Positions 7,273 to 16,689 are shown, counted from the first letter of the stretch. The stretch: 64,000 bases of DNA from CADCVW01 sp964251385 (GCA_964251385.1 CAXUJK010000001.1:558001-622000), one strand, 5' to 3'. The notes: generated from the letters alone by a model not told the origin. Translations and numbers: made by a program.

Positions 7273-8673
7273 ATGACGCAGCCGCAAGCAAGTCCATACC
7301 GCGCCGATCCGCGCATCGTAGAGCTGGGCGACGCGTTCTACGATCCGGTCGAAGCGGCCGCGTTCCCGCAAACGACCCTGCGCTTCCGCAACGACCGCGC
7401 GGCGCAGGATATCGGCCTCGGCGACCTCGACGATGCGAAGTGGATCGCGCATTTCGGGCGCTTCGAACCCCTCCCCGACAACCTGCCGCAGCCGCTCGCG
7501 TTGCGTTACCACGGGCACCAGTTCCGCACCTACAACCCCGACATCGGCGACGGCCGCGGCTTCCTGTTCGCGCAGCTTCGGGACGGCCGCGACCGCCTGC
7601 TCGACCTCGGCACCAAGGGCTCCGGCCAAACCCCGTACAGCCGATTCGGCGACGGCCGCCTCACGCTCAAGGGCGGGGTCCGCGAAGTGCTCGCGACCGA
7701 GATGCTCGAAGCGCTGGGCGTCGGCACGTCCCGCACCTTTTCGCTGATCGAGACGGGCGAGGAACTGGTGCGCGGAGACGAGCCTTCGCCCACCCGCTCC
7801 GCCGTCATGGTCCGGCTGCAACACGGCCACATCCGCATCGGGACGTTTCAGAGGCTGGCCTATCTCGACCGGCCCGACGAAATGCGCGCGCTCGTCGCCT
7901 ACTGCCTGCGTCATCTCTTCGACGAGGAGGCGGATGACAACGCCCCTGCCCGGCTGCTTGCCCTCGTCGTCGAACGCACCGCCAAACTCGCCGCATCCTA
8001 CGTCGCGTCCGGGTTTGTCCACGGCGTGCTCAACACCGACAACATCGCGATCACCGCCGACAGCTTCGACTACGGCCCGTGGCGGTTCACGCCGACCTGG
8101 GACCCGGACTTCACCGCCGCCTACTTCGACCACAACGGCCTGTACGCGTTCGGGCGGCAGGCGCAGGCGATCCACTGGAACGTGGTTCAACTCGCAGCCT
8201 CTCTGCGCCTGATCAGCGAAGCCGAACCGCTCACCGCCGCGCTCGAACCCTTTTCGCAAAGCTACAACGCCGCGGCGCGCGACGCGATATTCGCGCGGCT
8301 CGGCGTCGCACCGCGGGAGGACGAGCCCGACATGGCGTTGCTCGCCGCGCTCGTCGGCGGGCTCGGCCAGAGCGCGGCGGACACCGACCGCTTCTTCTTC
8401 GACTGGCGCGGCGGCGTGCGCCGACCCGACACCGCGCTTTACGACACGGACGCGTTCGCCGAGTTCAGGCGGCTCGTCGAACCTTACGCGACCGCGCGCC
8501 CGTCCGGCGGATACTGGGACGACTCCGCCCCATGTTCGATGCACATCGCCGAGGTCGAGGCGATCTGGGCAGCGATCGCCGAGCGTGACGACTGGTCAGC
8601 GCTCGATGCGAAGATCGCCGCCATCCGCCGCATGGGCGATGCGATGACGCGTGCGGCGTTGCTGGCCTGTTAA
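7273..8673 (+). CDS. selO: SelO family protein adenylyltransferase
   Basis: Pseudokinase-fold enzyme that transfers AMP to Ser/Thr/Tyr of target proteins; the family is linked to redox homeostasis. The 466-residue protein shows the conserved N-terminal YHGHQFRTYNPDIGDGRGFL region, the nucleotide-binding KGSGQTPYSRFGDGRLTLKG segment, and the active-site GFVHGVLNTDNIAI. Length is close to the usual 470-490. The C-terminus ends LLAC; a near-terminal Cys (or Sec in eukaryotes) is typical of the family. No obvious Shine-Dalgarno precedes the ATG; the next in-frame start upstream would add non-family sequence. Confidence 0.93.
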   Translation: MTQPQASPYRADPRIVELGDAFYDPVEAAAFPQTTLRFRNDRAAQDIGLGDLDDAKWIAHFGRFEPLPDNLPQPLALRYHGHQFRTYNPDIGDGRGFLFAQLRDGRDRLLDLGTKGSGQTPYSRFGDGRLTLKGGVREVLATEMLEALGVGTSRTFSLIETGEELVRGDEPSPTRSAVMVRLQHGHIRIGTFQRLAYLDRPDEMRALVAYCLRHLFDEEADDNAPARLLALVVERTAKLAASYVASGFVHGVLNTDNIAITADSFDYGPWRFTPTWDPDFTAAYFDHNGLYAFGRQAQAIHWNVVQLAASLRLISEAEPLTAALEPFSQSYNAAARDAIFARLGVAPREDEPDMALLAALVGGLGQSAADTDRFFFDWRGGVRRPDTALYDTDAFAEFRRLVEPYATARPSGGYWDDSAPCSMHIAEVEAIWAAIAERDDWSALDAKIAAIRRMGDAMTRAALLAC

Positions 8674-8701
8674 CTATCCGCGGGTTACAGCCGGTCCCGA
8701 T

Positions 8702-10123
8702 ATGAGCCAGACTCTTCAATCGATCGAGCCCGCGACGGGTGCCGAGCTGTGGTCCGGCGCGATCGGCGACGTCGACGCGGAGGTCGCGGCCGCGCGCGCC
8801 GCCTGGCCCGACTGGGTCGCGCGCCCGCTCACCGTGCGCATCGAAACGCTGCGCCGCTTCGTCACCGTCGTGCGTGCGAAGAAGGAAGCGTTCGCCGACC
8901 TGATCGCTCGCGAAACGGGCAAGCCGTTGTGGGAGGCCGAGGCCGAAGTCGCCTCCGTCATGGCCAAGGTCGACATCTCCGTGTCCGCCTATGCCGAGCG
9001 CACCGCGCAACGCCGCATCGAAGGCGCGATGGGGACCAAGATCGCGGTCCGGCACAAGCCGCACGGCGTGCTTGCGGTGCTCGGCCCGTACAACTTCCCC
9101 GCGCATTTGCCCAACGGCCACATTGTCCCCGCGTTGATTGCAGGCAACGTCGTCGTGTTCAAGCCATCGGAAAAGACGCCCGCGGTCGGCGAGATGCTGG
9201 TCCAATGCCTGCACGAAGCGGGGGTCCCCGAAGGCGTGATCCGCTGCGTCCAGGGGGGGCCGGACACGGGCAAGGCGCTCGCCGTCCACCCCGGCATCGA
9301 CGGGCTGCTCTTCACCGGGTCGGCGCGCGCGGGCATGTCGCTGCACCGCGCGTTCGCCGACGCGCCGCACAAGATCTTGGCCTTGGAGCTCGGCGGCAAC
9401 AACCCGCTCGTCATCTGGGACACGCCCGACCCGCACACGGCCGCCGTGATCGCGGTGCAATCCGCCTTCATGTCCGCAGGGCAACGCTGCACGGCCGCGC
9501 GCCGGCTGATCGTCGAAGACGGCAAGCACGAAGTCCTGATCGCCGAGATCGCCAAGCTTGCGAGCCGGCTGATCGTGGGCGAACCCATGGCCAAGCCCGC
9601 GCCGTTCATGGGCCCGGTCATCGACAACGACGCGGCCGACGGGCTGCAGGAACAATATCTGGAGCTGGTGCTAAAGGGGGCAAAACCGATCAAGCACCTG
9701 ACCCGGCTCGACAACAAGCTGCCGTTCCTGAGCCCTGCGATCCTCGACGTCACGGGCATCGACAAGCGCCCGGACGTCGAAATGTTCGGCCCCGTGCTGC
9801 AGGTCATCCGCGTGCCCGATTTCGACGCGGCGATCGACGAGGCGAACGCGACCCGGTACGGCCTGTCCGCCAGCCTCGTCGGCGGCACGCCCAAATTGTA
9901 CGATCAGTTCTGGGCGAACATCCGCGCGGGGGTCGTCAACTGGAACAAGCCGACCAACGGCGCCCCCTCCAACGCTCCGTTCGGCGGCGTCGGCATGTCC
10001 GGCAACCACCGCCCGAGCGCGTACTACGCGGCGGACTACTGCGCGTATCCGGTCGTCAGCAGCGAGTCGGAGAATGCCCGCGCCGCAATCGGCGTGGGGT
10101 TGAAGGACGCGGCCGAAGCGTGA
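8702..10123 (+). CDS. astD: N-succinylglutamate 5-semialdehyde dehydrogenase
   Basis: NAD-dependent oxidation of succinylglutamate semialdehyde in the arginine succinyltransferase pathway. The 473-residue aldehyde dehydrogenase has GVLAVLGPYNFPAHLPNGHI (cofactor domain), FTGSARAGMSLHRAF, LALELGGNNPLVIWD with the catalytic-base Glu, and the nucleophilic Cys in MSAGQRCTAARRL; these variants are typical of AstD rather than other aldehyde dehydrogenases. No other ast genes are in the window, so it stands alone here. Start MSQTLQSIEPATG at 8702 matches the family N-terminus although the ribosome site is weak. Confidence 0.9.
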   Translation: MSQTLQSIEPATGAELWSGAIGDVDAEVAAARAAWPDWVARPLTVRIETLRRFVTVVRAKKEAFADLIARETGKPLWEAEAEVASVMAKVDISVSAYAERTAQRRIEGAMGTKIAVRHKPHGVLAVLGPYNFPAHLPNGHIVPALIAGNVVVFKPSEKTPAVGEMLVQCLHEAGVPEGVIRCVQGGPDTGKALAVHPGIDGLLFTGSARAGMSLHRAFADAPHKILALELGGNNPLVIWDTPDPHTAAVIAVQSAFMSAGQRCTAARRLIVEDGKHEVLIAEIAKLASRLIVGEPMAKPAPFMGPVIDNDAADGLQEQYLELVLKGAKPIKHLTRLDNKLPFLSPAILDVTGIDKRPDVEMFGPVLQVIRVPDFDAAIDEANATRYGLSASLVGGTPKLYDQFWANIRAGVVNWNKPTNGAPSNAPFGGVGMSGNHRPSAYYAADYCAYPVVSSESENARAAIGVGLKDAAEA

Positions 10124-10161
10124 ATCCTCTCTTGTTCTCCCAAGGCAAGCTTGGGGAGGAT
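10124..10161. repeat. Short inverted-repeat element / bidirectional terminator
   Basis: Outer arms atcctc (10124-10129) and gaggat (10156-10161) enclose an inner hairpin cccaaggcaagcttggg. It fills the gap between convergent astD and dnaB. The outer ends resemble those of the larger element at 3640-3763, suggesting a shortened copy. Confidence 0.55.
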
Positions 10162-10166
10162 CAGCA

Positions 10167-11663
10167 TCAGTGCCGATCCCTCGCCAGATCCGAGAACTTG
10201 GTCAAATCCCCATCGAAGAACACGGTCACCGTGTCCGTCCGCCCGTGCCGCGACTTGGCGACGATCAGCTGCGTCTTGCCGTGGATGTCCTGATCGTGCC
10301 GGAACCACTCGTCGTATTTTTCGCGCTCGTTGATCGGGGTCGCTTCGGTAGGCTCGGCGGGGCGCTTGAAATTATGGTAATAATCCTCGCGGTAGATGAA
10401 CATCACGATGTCCGCGTCCTGTTCAATCGACCCGGACTCGCGCAGGTCGGACAGTTGCGGCCGCTTATCCTCGCGGCTTTCGACTTGCCGGGATAGCTGC
10501 GACAGCGCGATCACCGGAACGTTAAGTTCCTTGGCCAGCGTCTTCAGACCCCGGCTGATCTCCGAAATCTCCTGCACGCGATTTTCGTTCGAACTCTTGC
10601 CCGTACCCTGCAGCAGTTGGAGATAATCGACTACGATCATGCTCAGCCCCTTCTGGCGCTTCAACCGCCGCGCGCGCGTACGCAGGCCCGCGATCGACAG
10701 GCCGGCCGTGTCGTCGATGTAAAAAGGCAGCCCCTCGAGCTCCCCCGCGACGCGCGCGAAATCGCGGAATTGCAGGTTGCTCAGACGTCCCGTGCGGATC
10801 AGCTCGGCAGGCACTTCCGACTGTTCGGCGAGCACGCGCGTCGCCAATTGATCCGCCGACATTTCCAGGCTGAAGAACGCGATCACCGCGCCCGCGGTCT
10901 TGGCGACGTCGATGCCGTCGTTCTTGTCCTGCATGAACCGGCGCGCGGCGCTGTACGCCATGTTGGTCGCGAGCGACGTCTTGCCCATGCCCGGACGCCC
11001 CGCGATGATGATGAGGTCCGATTTGTGCAGTCCGCCCGTCAGCGCGTCGAGATCGGTCAGCCCCGTCGTCGTCCCCGACAGATGCCCGCCGCTGTTCAAC
11101 GCCTTTTCGGCCATCGCGACCGCGAGCTTGGTCGCCTGCCCGAACGTCTTGACGCTCCCCTCGCCCCCGCCCTCTTCCGCGACCTTGTACAATTCGGTCT
11201 CGGCGCGTTCGATCTGGCCCAGCGGGTCGACGTCCTGCGACGTGTCGAGCGCCTCCTCGACCATGACGCGCCCAACCCCGATCAGCGCGCGCAGAAGCGC
11301 GAGGTCGTAAATCTGCGTCGCGAAGTCGCGTGCGCCGATCAGCGACGCGCCCGACCCGGTCAGCTGCGCCAGATAGCCCGGCCCGCCCAACTCGCGCATC
11401 CCCTCGTCCGCCTCGAACATCGGCCGCAGCGTCACGGGCGACGCCACCATGTTGCGATCAATGAGGCGCAGCAAAGCCTCGTAGATGCGCCCGTGCAGCG
11501 GTTCGAAGAAATGGTCGGGACGCAGCTTGAGCTGCACGTCCTCCGCCAGCCGGTTGTCGATCATCAGCGCGCCGAGCAGCGCCGCCTCCGCCTCGACATT
11601 GTGCGGCAGTTGCGGCGGCGGGTCGCCAGCGGTGGGTTCGACGAGTCGGAAAGGTTCGGCCAT
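10167..11663 (-). CDS. dnaB: Replicative DNA helicase DnaB
   Basis: Hexameric 5'-3' helicase that unwinds the replication fork. The 498-residue protein has the N-terminal primase-interacting domain (LPHNVEAEAALLGALMIDNR), a linker, and a RecA-like C-terminal domain with Walker A GRPGMGKTSLA, LEMSADQLATRVLAEQS, Walker B-like MIVVDYLQLLQG, and QLSRQVESREDKRPQLSDLR followed by SGSIEQDADIVMFIYRE. Length and motif order are canonical and no intein is present. Divergent from the UPF0262 gene. Confidence 0.98.
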   Translation of the reverse strand: MAEPFRLVEPTAGDPPPQLPHNVEAEAALLGALMIDNRLAEDVQLKLRPDHFFEPLHGRIYEALLRLIDRNMVASPVTLRPMFEADEGMRELGGPGYLAQLTGSGASLIGARDFATQIYDLALLRALIGVGRVMVEEALDTSQDVDPLGQIERAETELYKVAEEGGGEGSVKTFGQATKLAVAMAEKALNSGGHLSGTTTGLTDLDALTGGLHKSDLIIIAGRPGMGKTSLATNMAYSAARRFMQDKNDGIDVAKTAGAVIAFFSLEMSADQLATRVLAEQSEVPAELIRTGRLSNLQFRDFARVAGELEGLPFYIDDTAGLSIAGLRTRARRLKRQKGLSMIVVDYLQLLQGTGKSSNENRVQEISEISRGLKTLAKELNVPVIALSQLSRQVESREDKRPQLSDLRESGSIEQDADIVMFIYREDYYHNFKRPAEPTEATPINEREKYDEWFRHDQDIHGKTQLIVAKSRHGRTDTVTVFFDGDLTKFSDLARDRH

Positions 11664-11764
11664 GCGTCATATTGGCGCATCCGGCGGACGCGTCCAGCGG
11701 CCGACCCGGATCGCCCGTGCACCGATCTGTGGAAAAGAGCCGAGTTGCCCGCTAGGCGGGTCGC

Positions 11765-12235
11765 GTGTCCGATCCGCGCATCCTCGCCGTCGCCATCGAC
11801 GAAGCCTCGCTCGGCAGCCGCGGCGACGAACTCGCACGCGAAGTGCACGTCGCAATCCATGACCTCGTCGAGGGCAGCCGCTTCGCTCCGGCCGTCCCCC
11901 ACCCCGGGCCGTTCCGCGTGGCGTTGCGCTCCGAGGAAGGGCGGCTCGGCATCGACGTGGCGGACGCGGACGACGTGCCGTTGCGCAGCTACGTCCTCGC
12001 GATGAGCGGGTTCAAGCGCGCCATCCGCGACTACCACGCGATCTGCGACTCCTACTTCACGGCGGTGCGCGTCGCGGGGCCGCACGAGATCGAGACGATC
12101 GACATGGCCCGACGCGGCATCCACAACGCGGGCGCGGAGCTGTTGCAGGAGCGGCTTGCGGGCAAGATCGGCCTCGACTTCGACACCGCGCGCCGCCTGT
12201 TCACGCTGATCGCGGTGCTGCACGCGCGTGGTTGA
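11765..12235 (+). CDS. UPF0262 family protein
   Basis: A 156-residue conserved protein of unknown function found mainly in alphaproteobacteria. The sequence MSDPRILAVAIDEASLGSRG, the SYVLAMSGFKRAIRDYHAIC block and the terminal IDMARRGIHNAGAELLQERL block match the family as I know it. Start is GTG at 11765. Its 3' end overlaps the start of the cytidine deaminase gene by 8 bases, implying cotranscription with nucleotide metabolism genes. Confidence 0.85.
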   Translation: MSDPRILAVAIDEASLGSRGDELAREVHVAIHDLVEGSRFAPAVPHPGPFRVALRSEEGRLGIDVADADDVPLRSYVLAMSGFKRAIRDYHAICDSYFTAVRVAGPHEIETIDMARRGIHNAGAELLQERLAGKIGLDFDTARRLFTLIAVLHARG

Positions 12236-12692
12236 CACTGTAAAGCTAGACGGTGCGGCGCTAGTGGCCGAGGCGCGGAAAGCGGCTTCGCAGGCCTATG
12301 CGCCTTACTCCAAATTCGCCGTCGGTGCGGCGGTGCTGCTGGCCGGCGGGCGCATCGTGCGCGGGGCGAACTTCGAGAATGCCAGCTATGGCCTGTCGCT
12401 GTGCGCCGAAACCGTTGCACTGGCCGCGGTCAACATGGCTGGCGGTTTGCGCGATGTGGTTGCGGTCGCGGTCGTCGGCGGGGCAATCGGTACGGACGGC
12501 TTGGCGGGATCGACGCCCGTCTACCCGTGCGGACGATGTCGGCAGGTGCTGAACGAAGCTGCGCAACTGGGGTCACGCGATTTCGACATCTTTTGCGCGT
12601 CGGCGGACGGGCACGTTATCGAAAAACACCGGTTGAGCACGCTTCTTCCGCACGCTTTCGGTCCAGCCGACCTTCTTAGTTCCCCGGCGTAG
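12228..12692 (+). CDS. cdd: Cytidine deaminase
   Basis: Zinc-dependent deamination of cytidine or deoxycytidine in pyrimidine salvage. The 154-residue protein has AYAPYSKFAVGAAVL at the N-terminus, the catalytic Cys-Ala-Glu (LCAETVAL) and the zinc ligands PCGRCRQVL; length suits the homotetrameric class. Start is GTG at 12228, overlapping the UPF0262 stop. The last codons and the stop are part of a hairpin (12679-12702). dcd follows in the same direction, giving a small pyrimidine cluster. Confidence 0.95.
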   Translation: MVDTVKLDGAALVAEARKAASQAYAPYSKFAVGAAVLLAGGRIVRGANFENASYGLSLCAETVALAAVNMAGGLRDVVAVAVVGGAIGTDGLAGSTPVYPCGRCRQVLNEAAQLGSRDFDIFCASADGHVIEKHRLSTLLPHAFGPADLLSSPA

Positions 12693-12702
12693 GCCGGGGA
12701 AC
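12679..12702. repeat. Hairpin repeat over the cdd stop codon
   Basis: Perfect 10-bp arms gttccccggc and gccggggaac flank a 4-base loop (gtag) that contains the cdd stop. It is of the REP-like type; lacking a T-run it is more likely an mRNA-stabilising or repeat element than a full terminator. Confidence 0.65.
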
Positions 12703-12715
12703 AAAGGAAATACTC

Positions 12716-13270
12716 ATGTCCGTCATGTCCGACCGCTGGATCCGCGAGCAGGCGCTGGCCCACGCGATGATCGAACCTTTCGTTGAATCGCAGCGGGCCG
12801 AAGGCTGCATCTCCTACGGCCTGTCCTCCTACGGCTACGACGCGCGCGTGTCGGACGAATTCAAGCTATTCACAAACGTCGACAATGCACTCGTCGATCC
12901 GAAGGACTTCAAGGCCAACAGCTTCGTCGATCGCAAGACGGATGTCTGCATCATCCCGCCCAACAGTTTCGCCTTGGCCCGCACCGTCGAGTATTTCCGG
13001 GTGCCCCGCGACGTGCTCGTCATCTGCCTGGGCAAGTCGACCTATGCGCGGTGCGGTATCATCGTGAACGTCACCCCGCTCGAGCCCGGTTGGGAAGGCC
13101 ACGTCACGCTGGAATTCTCCAACACGACTCCGCTGCCCGCGAAGATCTACGCCAACGAAGGCGCGTGCCAGTTCCTGTTCCTGGCCGGCAACGAGCCGTG
13201 CGAAGTCAGCTACGCCGATCGTGCGGGAAAATATCAGGGGCAGCGCGGCGTAACGCTGCCCAAGCTCTGA
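12716..13270 (+). CDS. dcd: dCTP deaminase
   Basis: Deaminates dCTP to dUTP, supplying dUMP for thymidylate synthesis. The 184-residue protein shows CISYGLSSYGYDARV at the N-terminus, CLGKSTYARCGI, and the catalytic Glu in GHVTLEFSNTTPLPAKIYA followed by GACQFLFL. Length and motifs are canonical for the monofunctional homotrimeric enzyme. It follows cdd after 23 bases, within which half of a hairpin lies. The stop is 4 bases from the stop of the convergent gene at 13275. Confidence 0.96.
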   Translation: MSVMSDRWIREQALAHAMIEPFVESQRAEGCISYGLSSYGYDARVSDEFKLFTNVDNALVDPKDFKANSFVDRKTDVCIIPPNSFALARTVEYFRVPRDVLVICLGKSTYARCGIIVNVTPLEPGWEGHVTLEFSNTTPLPAKIYANEGACQFLFLAGNEPCEVSYADRAGKYQGQRGVTLPKL

Positions 13271-13274
13271 CCGT

Positions 13275-13586
13275 TCAGCGCGACGACAGCGCGACCCCCG
13301 CCCGCTTCGGCGTGGCCCGGATCGCATCCTGCGCCAGGCTGTGCGACCAGACGGGCTCGCCGCCCGCGCGTTCGAGCGCGACGTTCTCCAGCCCGAGCAG
13401 CGCGCGGTACAGCCGATGCGCTTTTTTCGTCTTGCCGGAGCGCGCGTACAAACCCGCAAGGTTCGCCATCGCCATCCGATCGTCCGGATCGATCCGCAGC
13501 TGGTGGCGGAGCGACACTTCCGCCGTAGGCGATTGCGCCGCCGCCGGTGCCGCGAGCGTAAGTCCGAGTAGGATCAGAGTACGCAT
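13275..13586 (-). CDS. Small secreted TPR-like protein
   Basis: A 103-residue exported protein: signal peptide MRTLILLGLTLAAPAAA followed by one tetratricopeptide-like repeat (HQLRIDPDDRMAMANLAGLY and ARSGKTKKAHRLYRALLGLE). The start at 13586 is preceded by GGGAGAG at good spacing; a TTG one codon upstream is possible but less likely. Function is unknown; a single TPR unit suggests a periplasmic partner-binding role. Confidence 0.7.
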   Translation of the reverse strand: MRTLILLGLTLAAPAAAQSPTAEVSLRHQLRIDPDDRMAMANLAGLYARSGKTKKAHRLYRALLGLENVALERAGGEPVWSHSLAQDAIRATPKRAGVALSSR

Positions 13587-13702
13587 CAAGTCTCTCCCGT
13601 GACGATCGTGTTACAGAAGTGTGACGTATTTGCGTAGCTTGTGCAATGATGCCGACGCGCATTGAGGTTAATGTGGATTTACCCTCAAAATGCGTTTTCG
13701 CG

Positions 13703-13726
13703 GGAACGTACGACCCGCGACGCGTT
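13703..13726 (+). promoter_or_regulatory. Candidate EcfG (general stress) promoter
   Basis: GGAAC at 13703-13707 and CGTT at 13723-13726, spacer 15 bases, match the alphaproteobacterial EcfG consensus in both hexamer cores with a spacer one base shorter than usual. It lies about 50 bases upstream of the stress-protein start. Confidence 0.5.
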
Positions 13727-13778
13727 TAGGTGGAGCGACGCCGATCACGGCATCTTCGCGTACTCAGGAGAATCCCCC

Positions 13779-14426
13779 ATGTCTCGCAACGTCACATCCG
13801 CAGTGTTCGACACCCAGGCGCAGGCCGAAGGCGCGGTCGCCCAGCTCCGCAGCGCGGGCGTCAGCGACCGCGACATTTCCGTCATCGCGCAGCACGGCAA
13901 CGCGACCGAAGTCCACGACGGCCGCGGCGACACGATTTCCGACGGCGACGGCAGCGGCGTCGCCAAGGGCTTGGTCACGGGCGCGGGCCTCGGCACGCTG
14001 GCCGGCATCGCGGCGCTGCTCATTCCGGGCGTCGGTCCCTTCATCGCCGCGGGCGCGCTGACCTCGACGCTCGGCGTCGCGGGCGCGTCGGTCGCGACGG
14101 GCGCGATCGCGGGTGCCGCCACGGGCGGGCTCGTCGGTGCGCTCACCGACTACGGCGTCAGCCATGACGATGCGAATTATTACAACGAGCGCATGGGCAG
14201 CGGCGGCGTCGTCGTCACTGTCGACCTGACGAGTTCCGGCATGAACGAGGCGACCGTCAGCGACGTCCTCTACGGCGCGGGCGGCCACAACTCGCGCCGC
14301 GCGAGCACGGGCATGTCGGGCCAGACGGGCGGCCCCACGATGACCGGCTCGACGATGGGCAGCGGCATGTCGAGCGGCATGGCCGATACCACGACCACGA
14401 CGACGACGGTCACCGACCGCTACTGA
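13779..14426 (+). CDS. General stress protein, YflT/GsiB-like with glycine-zipper segment
   Basis: A 215-residue protein. Residues 1-40 (SRNVTSAVFDTQAQAEGAVA, then LRSAGVSDRDISVIAQ) form the heat-induced YflT-type domain found in general stress proteins. The centre is a long Gly/Ala-rich hydrophobic stretch (GAGLGTLAGIAALLIPGVGP onward) resembling a glycine zipper that could insert into membranes. It closes with VVVTVDLTSSGMNEATVSDVL and a low-complexity Gly/Met/Thr tail ending in a run of Thr. Start at 13779 has caggag 8 bases upstream; a longer frame back to 13662 would read through the candidate EcfG promoter and is rejected. Likely induced by the general stress response. Confidence 0.82.
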   Translation: MSRNVTSAVFDTQAQAEGAVAQLRSAGVSDRDISVIAQHGNATEVHDGRGDTISDGDGSGVAKGLVTGAGLGTLAGIAALLIPGVGPFIAAGALTSTLGVAGASVATGAIAGAATGGLVGALTDYGVSHDDANYYNERMGSGGVVVTVDLTSSGMNEATVSDVLYGAGGHNSRRASTGMSGQTGGPTMTGSTMGSGMSSGMADTTTTTTTVTDRY

Positions 14427-14462
14427 TCGCCAATAACCAGGTTCAGGGCGCGGCCGCCTCGG

Positions 14463-16679
14463 TCAGGAGCGGCCGCGCCTTCGCTTGATCGCCCGCCGCG
14501 GCGGGCCGCCCGCATTGCCCCGCCCGTTCGTCCGCGCCTTCGTGCCGACCGGCGCATCCGCAAGTCCGAAGCGCAAACCCCCGCTCACCGGATTGGCCTC
14601 CAGCAGTCGAAGCTGCAGCCGCTGCCCGCTCGAAAACTCGGTCTGACTGTCCTCCCCGCGCAGCACGCGCGCTGCCTCGTCATAACGGAAGTACTCCGTG
14701 CCCAGCGTCGATACGGGGACGAGCCCGTCGCCGCCTAGCCCTTCCACCGTCACGAAGAAGCCGAACGGCTGCACGCCCGTGATGCGGCAATCGACGAGTT
14801 CGCCCACCCGCTCCGACAGGAACGCCGCCACGTAGCGGTCGACCGTGTCACGCTCCGCCTCCATCGCGCGACGCTCGTACTGGCTGATCAGCGTTCCCAG
14901 CGTCTCCATCTCGTCCGCTTCACGATCGGTCAGCCCGCCCTCGCCCAGCCCGTACGCCCGCACCAGCGCGCGGTGGACGACGAGATCGGCATAACGCCGG
15001 ATCGGCGACGTGAAATGCGCGTAGCTGCCCAGCGACAATCCGAAATGCCCCGCGTTCGAAGGCGCGTAATAAGCCTGAGTCTGCGTGCGTAAAATCTGCT
15101 CCATGACCTGCGGCTTCCAGTCCGCCTCGCCGATCCTGTCGATGATGTGGTTGAACGTCGCGGGCCGGATGACCTGGCCAAGCGCGAACTCCAGATTAAA
15201 GGTCTTCAGAAAGTCTTTCAGCGCGACGAGCTTCTCGCGGCTCGGCGGCTCGTGCACGCGGTACATGACGGGCGTCTTCTTGGCCTCCAGCGCCTTGGCC
15301 GCCGCGACGTTTGCCGCGATCATGTAATCCTCGATCAGCTTGTGCGCGTCCAGCCGCTCGCGCGGCGCCACGTCGAGGATGCGACCCTTCTCGTCGAGCA
15401 CGACGCGGCGTTCGGGCAGATCCAGATCGAGCGGCTCGCGCTTGCCGCGCGCGGCGTAGAGCGCGTGCCAACAGTCCGACAGCGGGCGGAGCGCGGTCTC
15501 GGTCAGCGCGTGTTCCGAAGCCTTGTCGATCGCCGCCTGCGCGTCTTCGTAGGCGATGTTCGCCGCCACGCGGATCACCGCGCGGGTGAAGCGCGATCCT
15601 GTCACCTGCCCATCCTTGGATATCGACAAATGACACACGAGCGCGCCGCGGTCCTGCCCTTCCTTGAGCGAACACATGTCCGCGCTCAGTTCCTCCGGCA
15701 GCATCGGCACGACGCGATCGGGAAAATACACACTGTTGCCGCGCTTCCTCGCCTCCACGTCCAGCGAAGACCCCGTGCGCACGTAGAAGCTGACATCCGC
15801 GATCGCGACGATCGCGCGCCACCCGCCCGTCGCCGGATCCGCCTCCGCCCAAACCGCGTCGTCGTGGTCGCGCGCGTCCGCCGGATCGATCGCGACGATC
15901 GGCAGATGCCGCAGGTCTTCGCGCGCCTCACCCAGCGGCGTCTTGGCGACGCGCACCGCCTCGTCCACCGTCTCGCGCGAGAACACGTGCGGGATGCCGA
16001 GCTTGTGGATCGCGATCAGGCTGAACGAGCGCGGCGCGAACGGGTCGCCCAGCACGTCCGTCACACGCGCCGTGATGCGCGGCGGACGGCCCGTCTTTTC
16101 GGCGAGCACAAGGTCGCCGACCTCCGCCTTGCCGACATCGGAGATCGGCAGCTCGCGCCGGTCCTTCTTGTCGACGGGCCGCAGCCACAAGCCGCCTTCC
16201 TTGTGCACGACGCCGAGCACCAGCTCGCTGCCCTTAAGCAACTTCTTCATCGGGTGCGCGACGAACCCGTTCCCCTTCTCCTCCGTCCGCGCGAGCACGC
16301 GGTCGCCCACGCCAACCGCACCTTTACCGCGCTCGATCAGCCGCAGCCGCGGCTCGGGCCCTTCCGCATCCCAGCGCTCCGGCACAGCCCACGCGGTCCC
16401 GCTGTCGTCGACATCGGTGACGCGCAGCACTGTGACCTTCGGCACCCCACCCAGTTTGTGAAACGCCCGCCCGGGCGCGCTGTCGATCAAGCCTTCGTCG
16501 GCCATGTCGCCGAGCAGCTGTTTCAGCGCGATCTTGTCGTGCCCATGCAGCCCGAACGCCCGAGCGATCTCCCGCTTTCCCGCAGGCTGATCGGACGTCT
16601 GGATGAACTCGAGAATCTTTTCGCGGGTAGGAAGGCCGGGGGCGGGTCTGGGCATGTGGCGCATGTCGGGCCTGCGCAT
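14463..16679 (-). CDS. rnr: Ribonuclease R
   Basis: 3'-5' exoribonuclease that degrades structured RNA. Domains in order: N-terminal winged helix (REKILEFIQTSDQPAGKREI), cold-shock OB folds, the RNB catalytic domain with IVAIDPADARDHDDAVWAEA (metal-binding Asp cluster) and HFTSPIRRYADLVVHRAL, and a C-terminal S1 domain (DCRITGVQPFGFFVTVEGLG). It ends in a short basic tail, shorter than that of the E. coli enzyme. 738 residues from the first Met; MPRPAPGLPTREK eight residues later is an alternative start. Confidence 0.95.
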   Translation of the reverse strand: MRRPDMRHMPRPAPGLPTREKILEFIQTSDQPAGKREIARAFGLHGHDKIALKQLLGDMADEGLIDSAPGRAFHKLGGVPKVTVLRVTDVDDSGTAWAVPERWDAEGPEPRLRLIERGKGAVGVGDRVLARTEEKGNGFVAHPMKKLLKGSELVLGVVHKEGGLWLRPVDKKDRRELPISDVGKAEVGDLVLAEKTGRPPRITARVTDVLGDPFAPRSFSLIAIHKLGIPHVFSRETVDEAVRVAKTPLGEAREDLRHLPIVAIDPADARDHDDAVWAEADPATGGWRAIVAIADVSFYVRTGSSLDVEARKRGNSVYFPDRVVPMLPEELSADMCSLKEGQDRGALVCHLSISKDGQVTGSRFTRAVIRVAANIAYEDAQAAIDKASEHALTETALRPLSDCWHALYAARGKREPLDLDLPERRVVLDEKGRILDVAPRERLDAHKLIEDYMIAANVAAAKALEAKKTPVMYRVHEPPSREKLVALKDFLKTFNLEFALGQVIRPATFNHIIDRIGEADWKPQVMEQILRTQTQAYYAPSNAGHFGLSLGSYAHFTSPIRRYADLVVHRALVRAYGLGEGGLTDREADEMETLGTLISQYERRAMEAERDTVDRYVAAFLSERVGELVDCRITGVQPFGFFVTVEGLGGDGLVPVSTLGTEYFRYDEAARVLRGEDSQTEFSSGQRLQLRLLEANPVSGGLRFGLADAPVGTKARTNGRGNAGGPPRRAIKRRRGRS

Positions 16680-16689
16680 GGCAAGGGCA

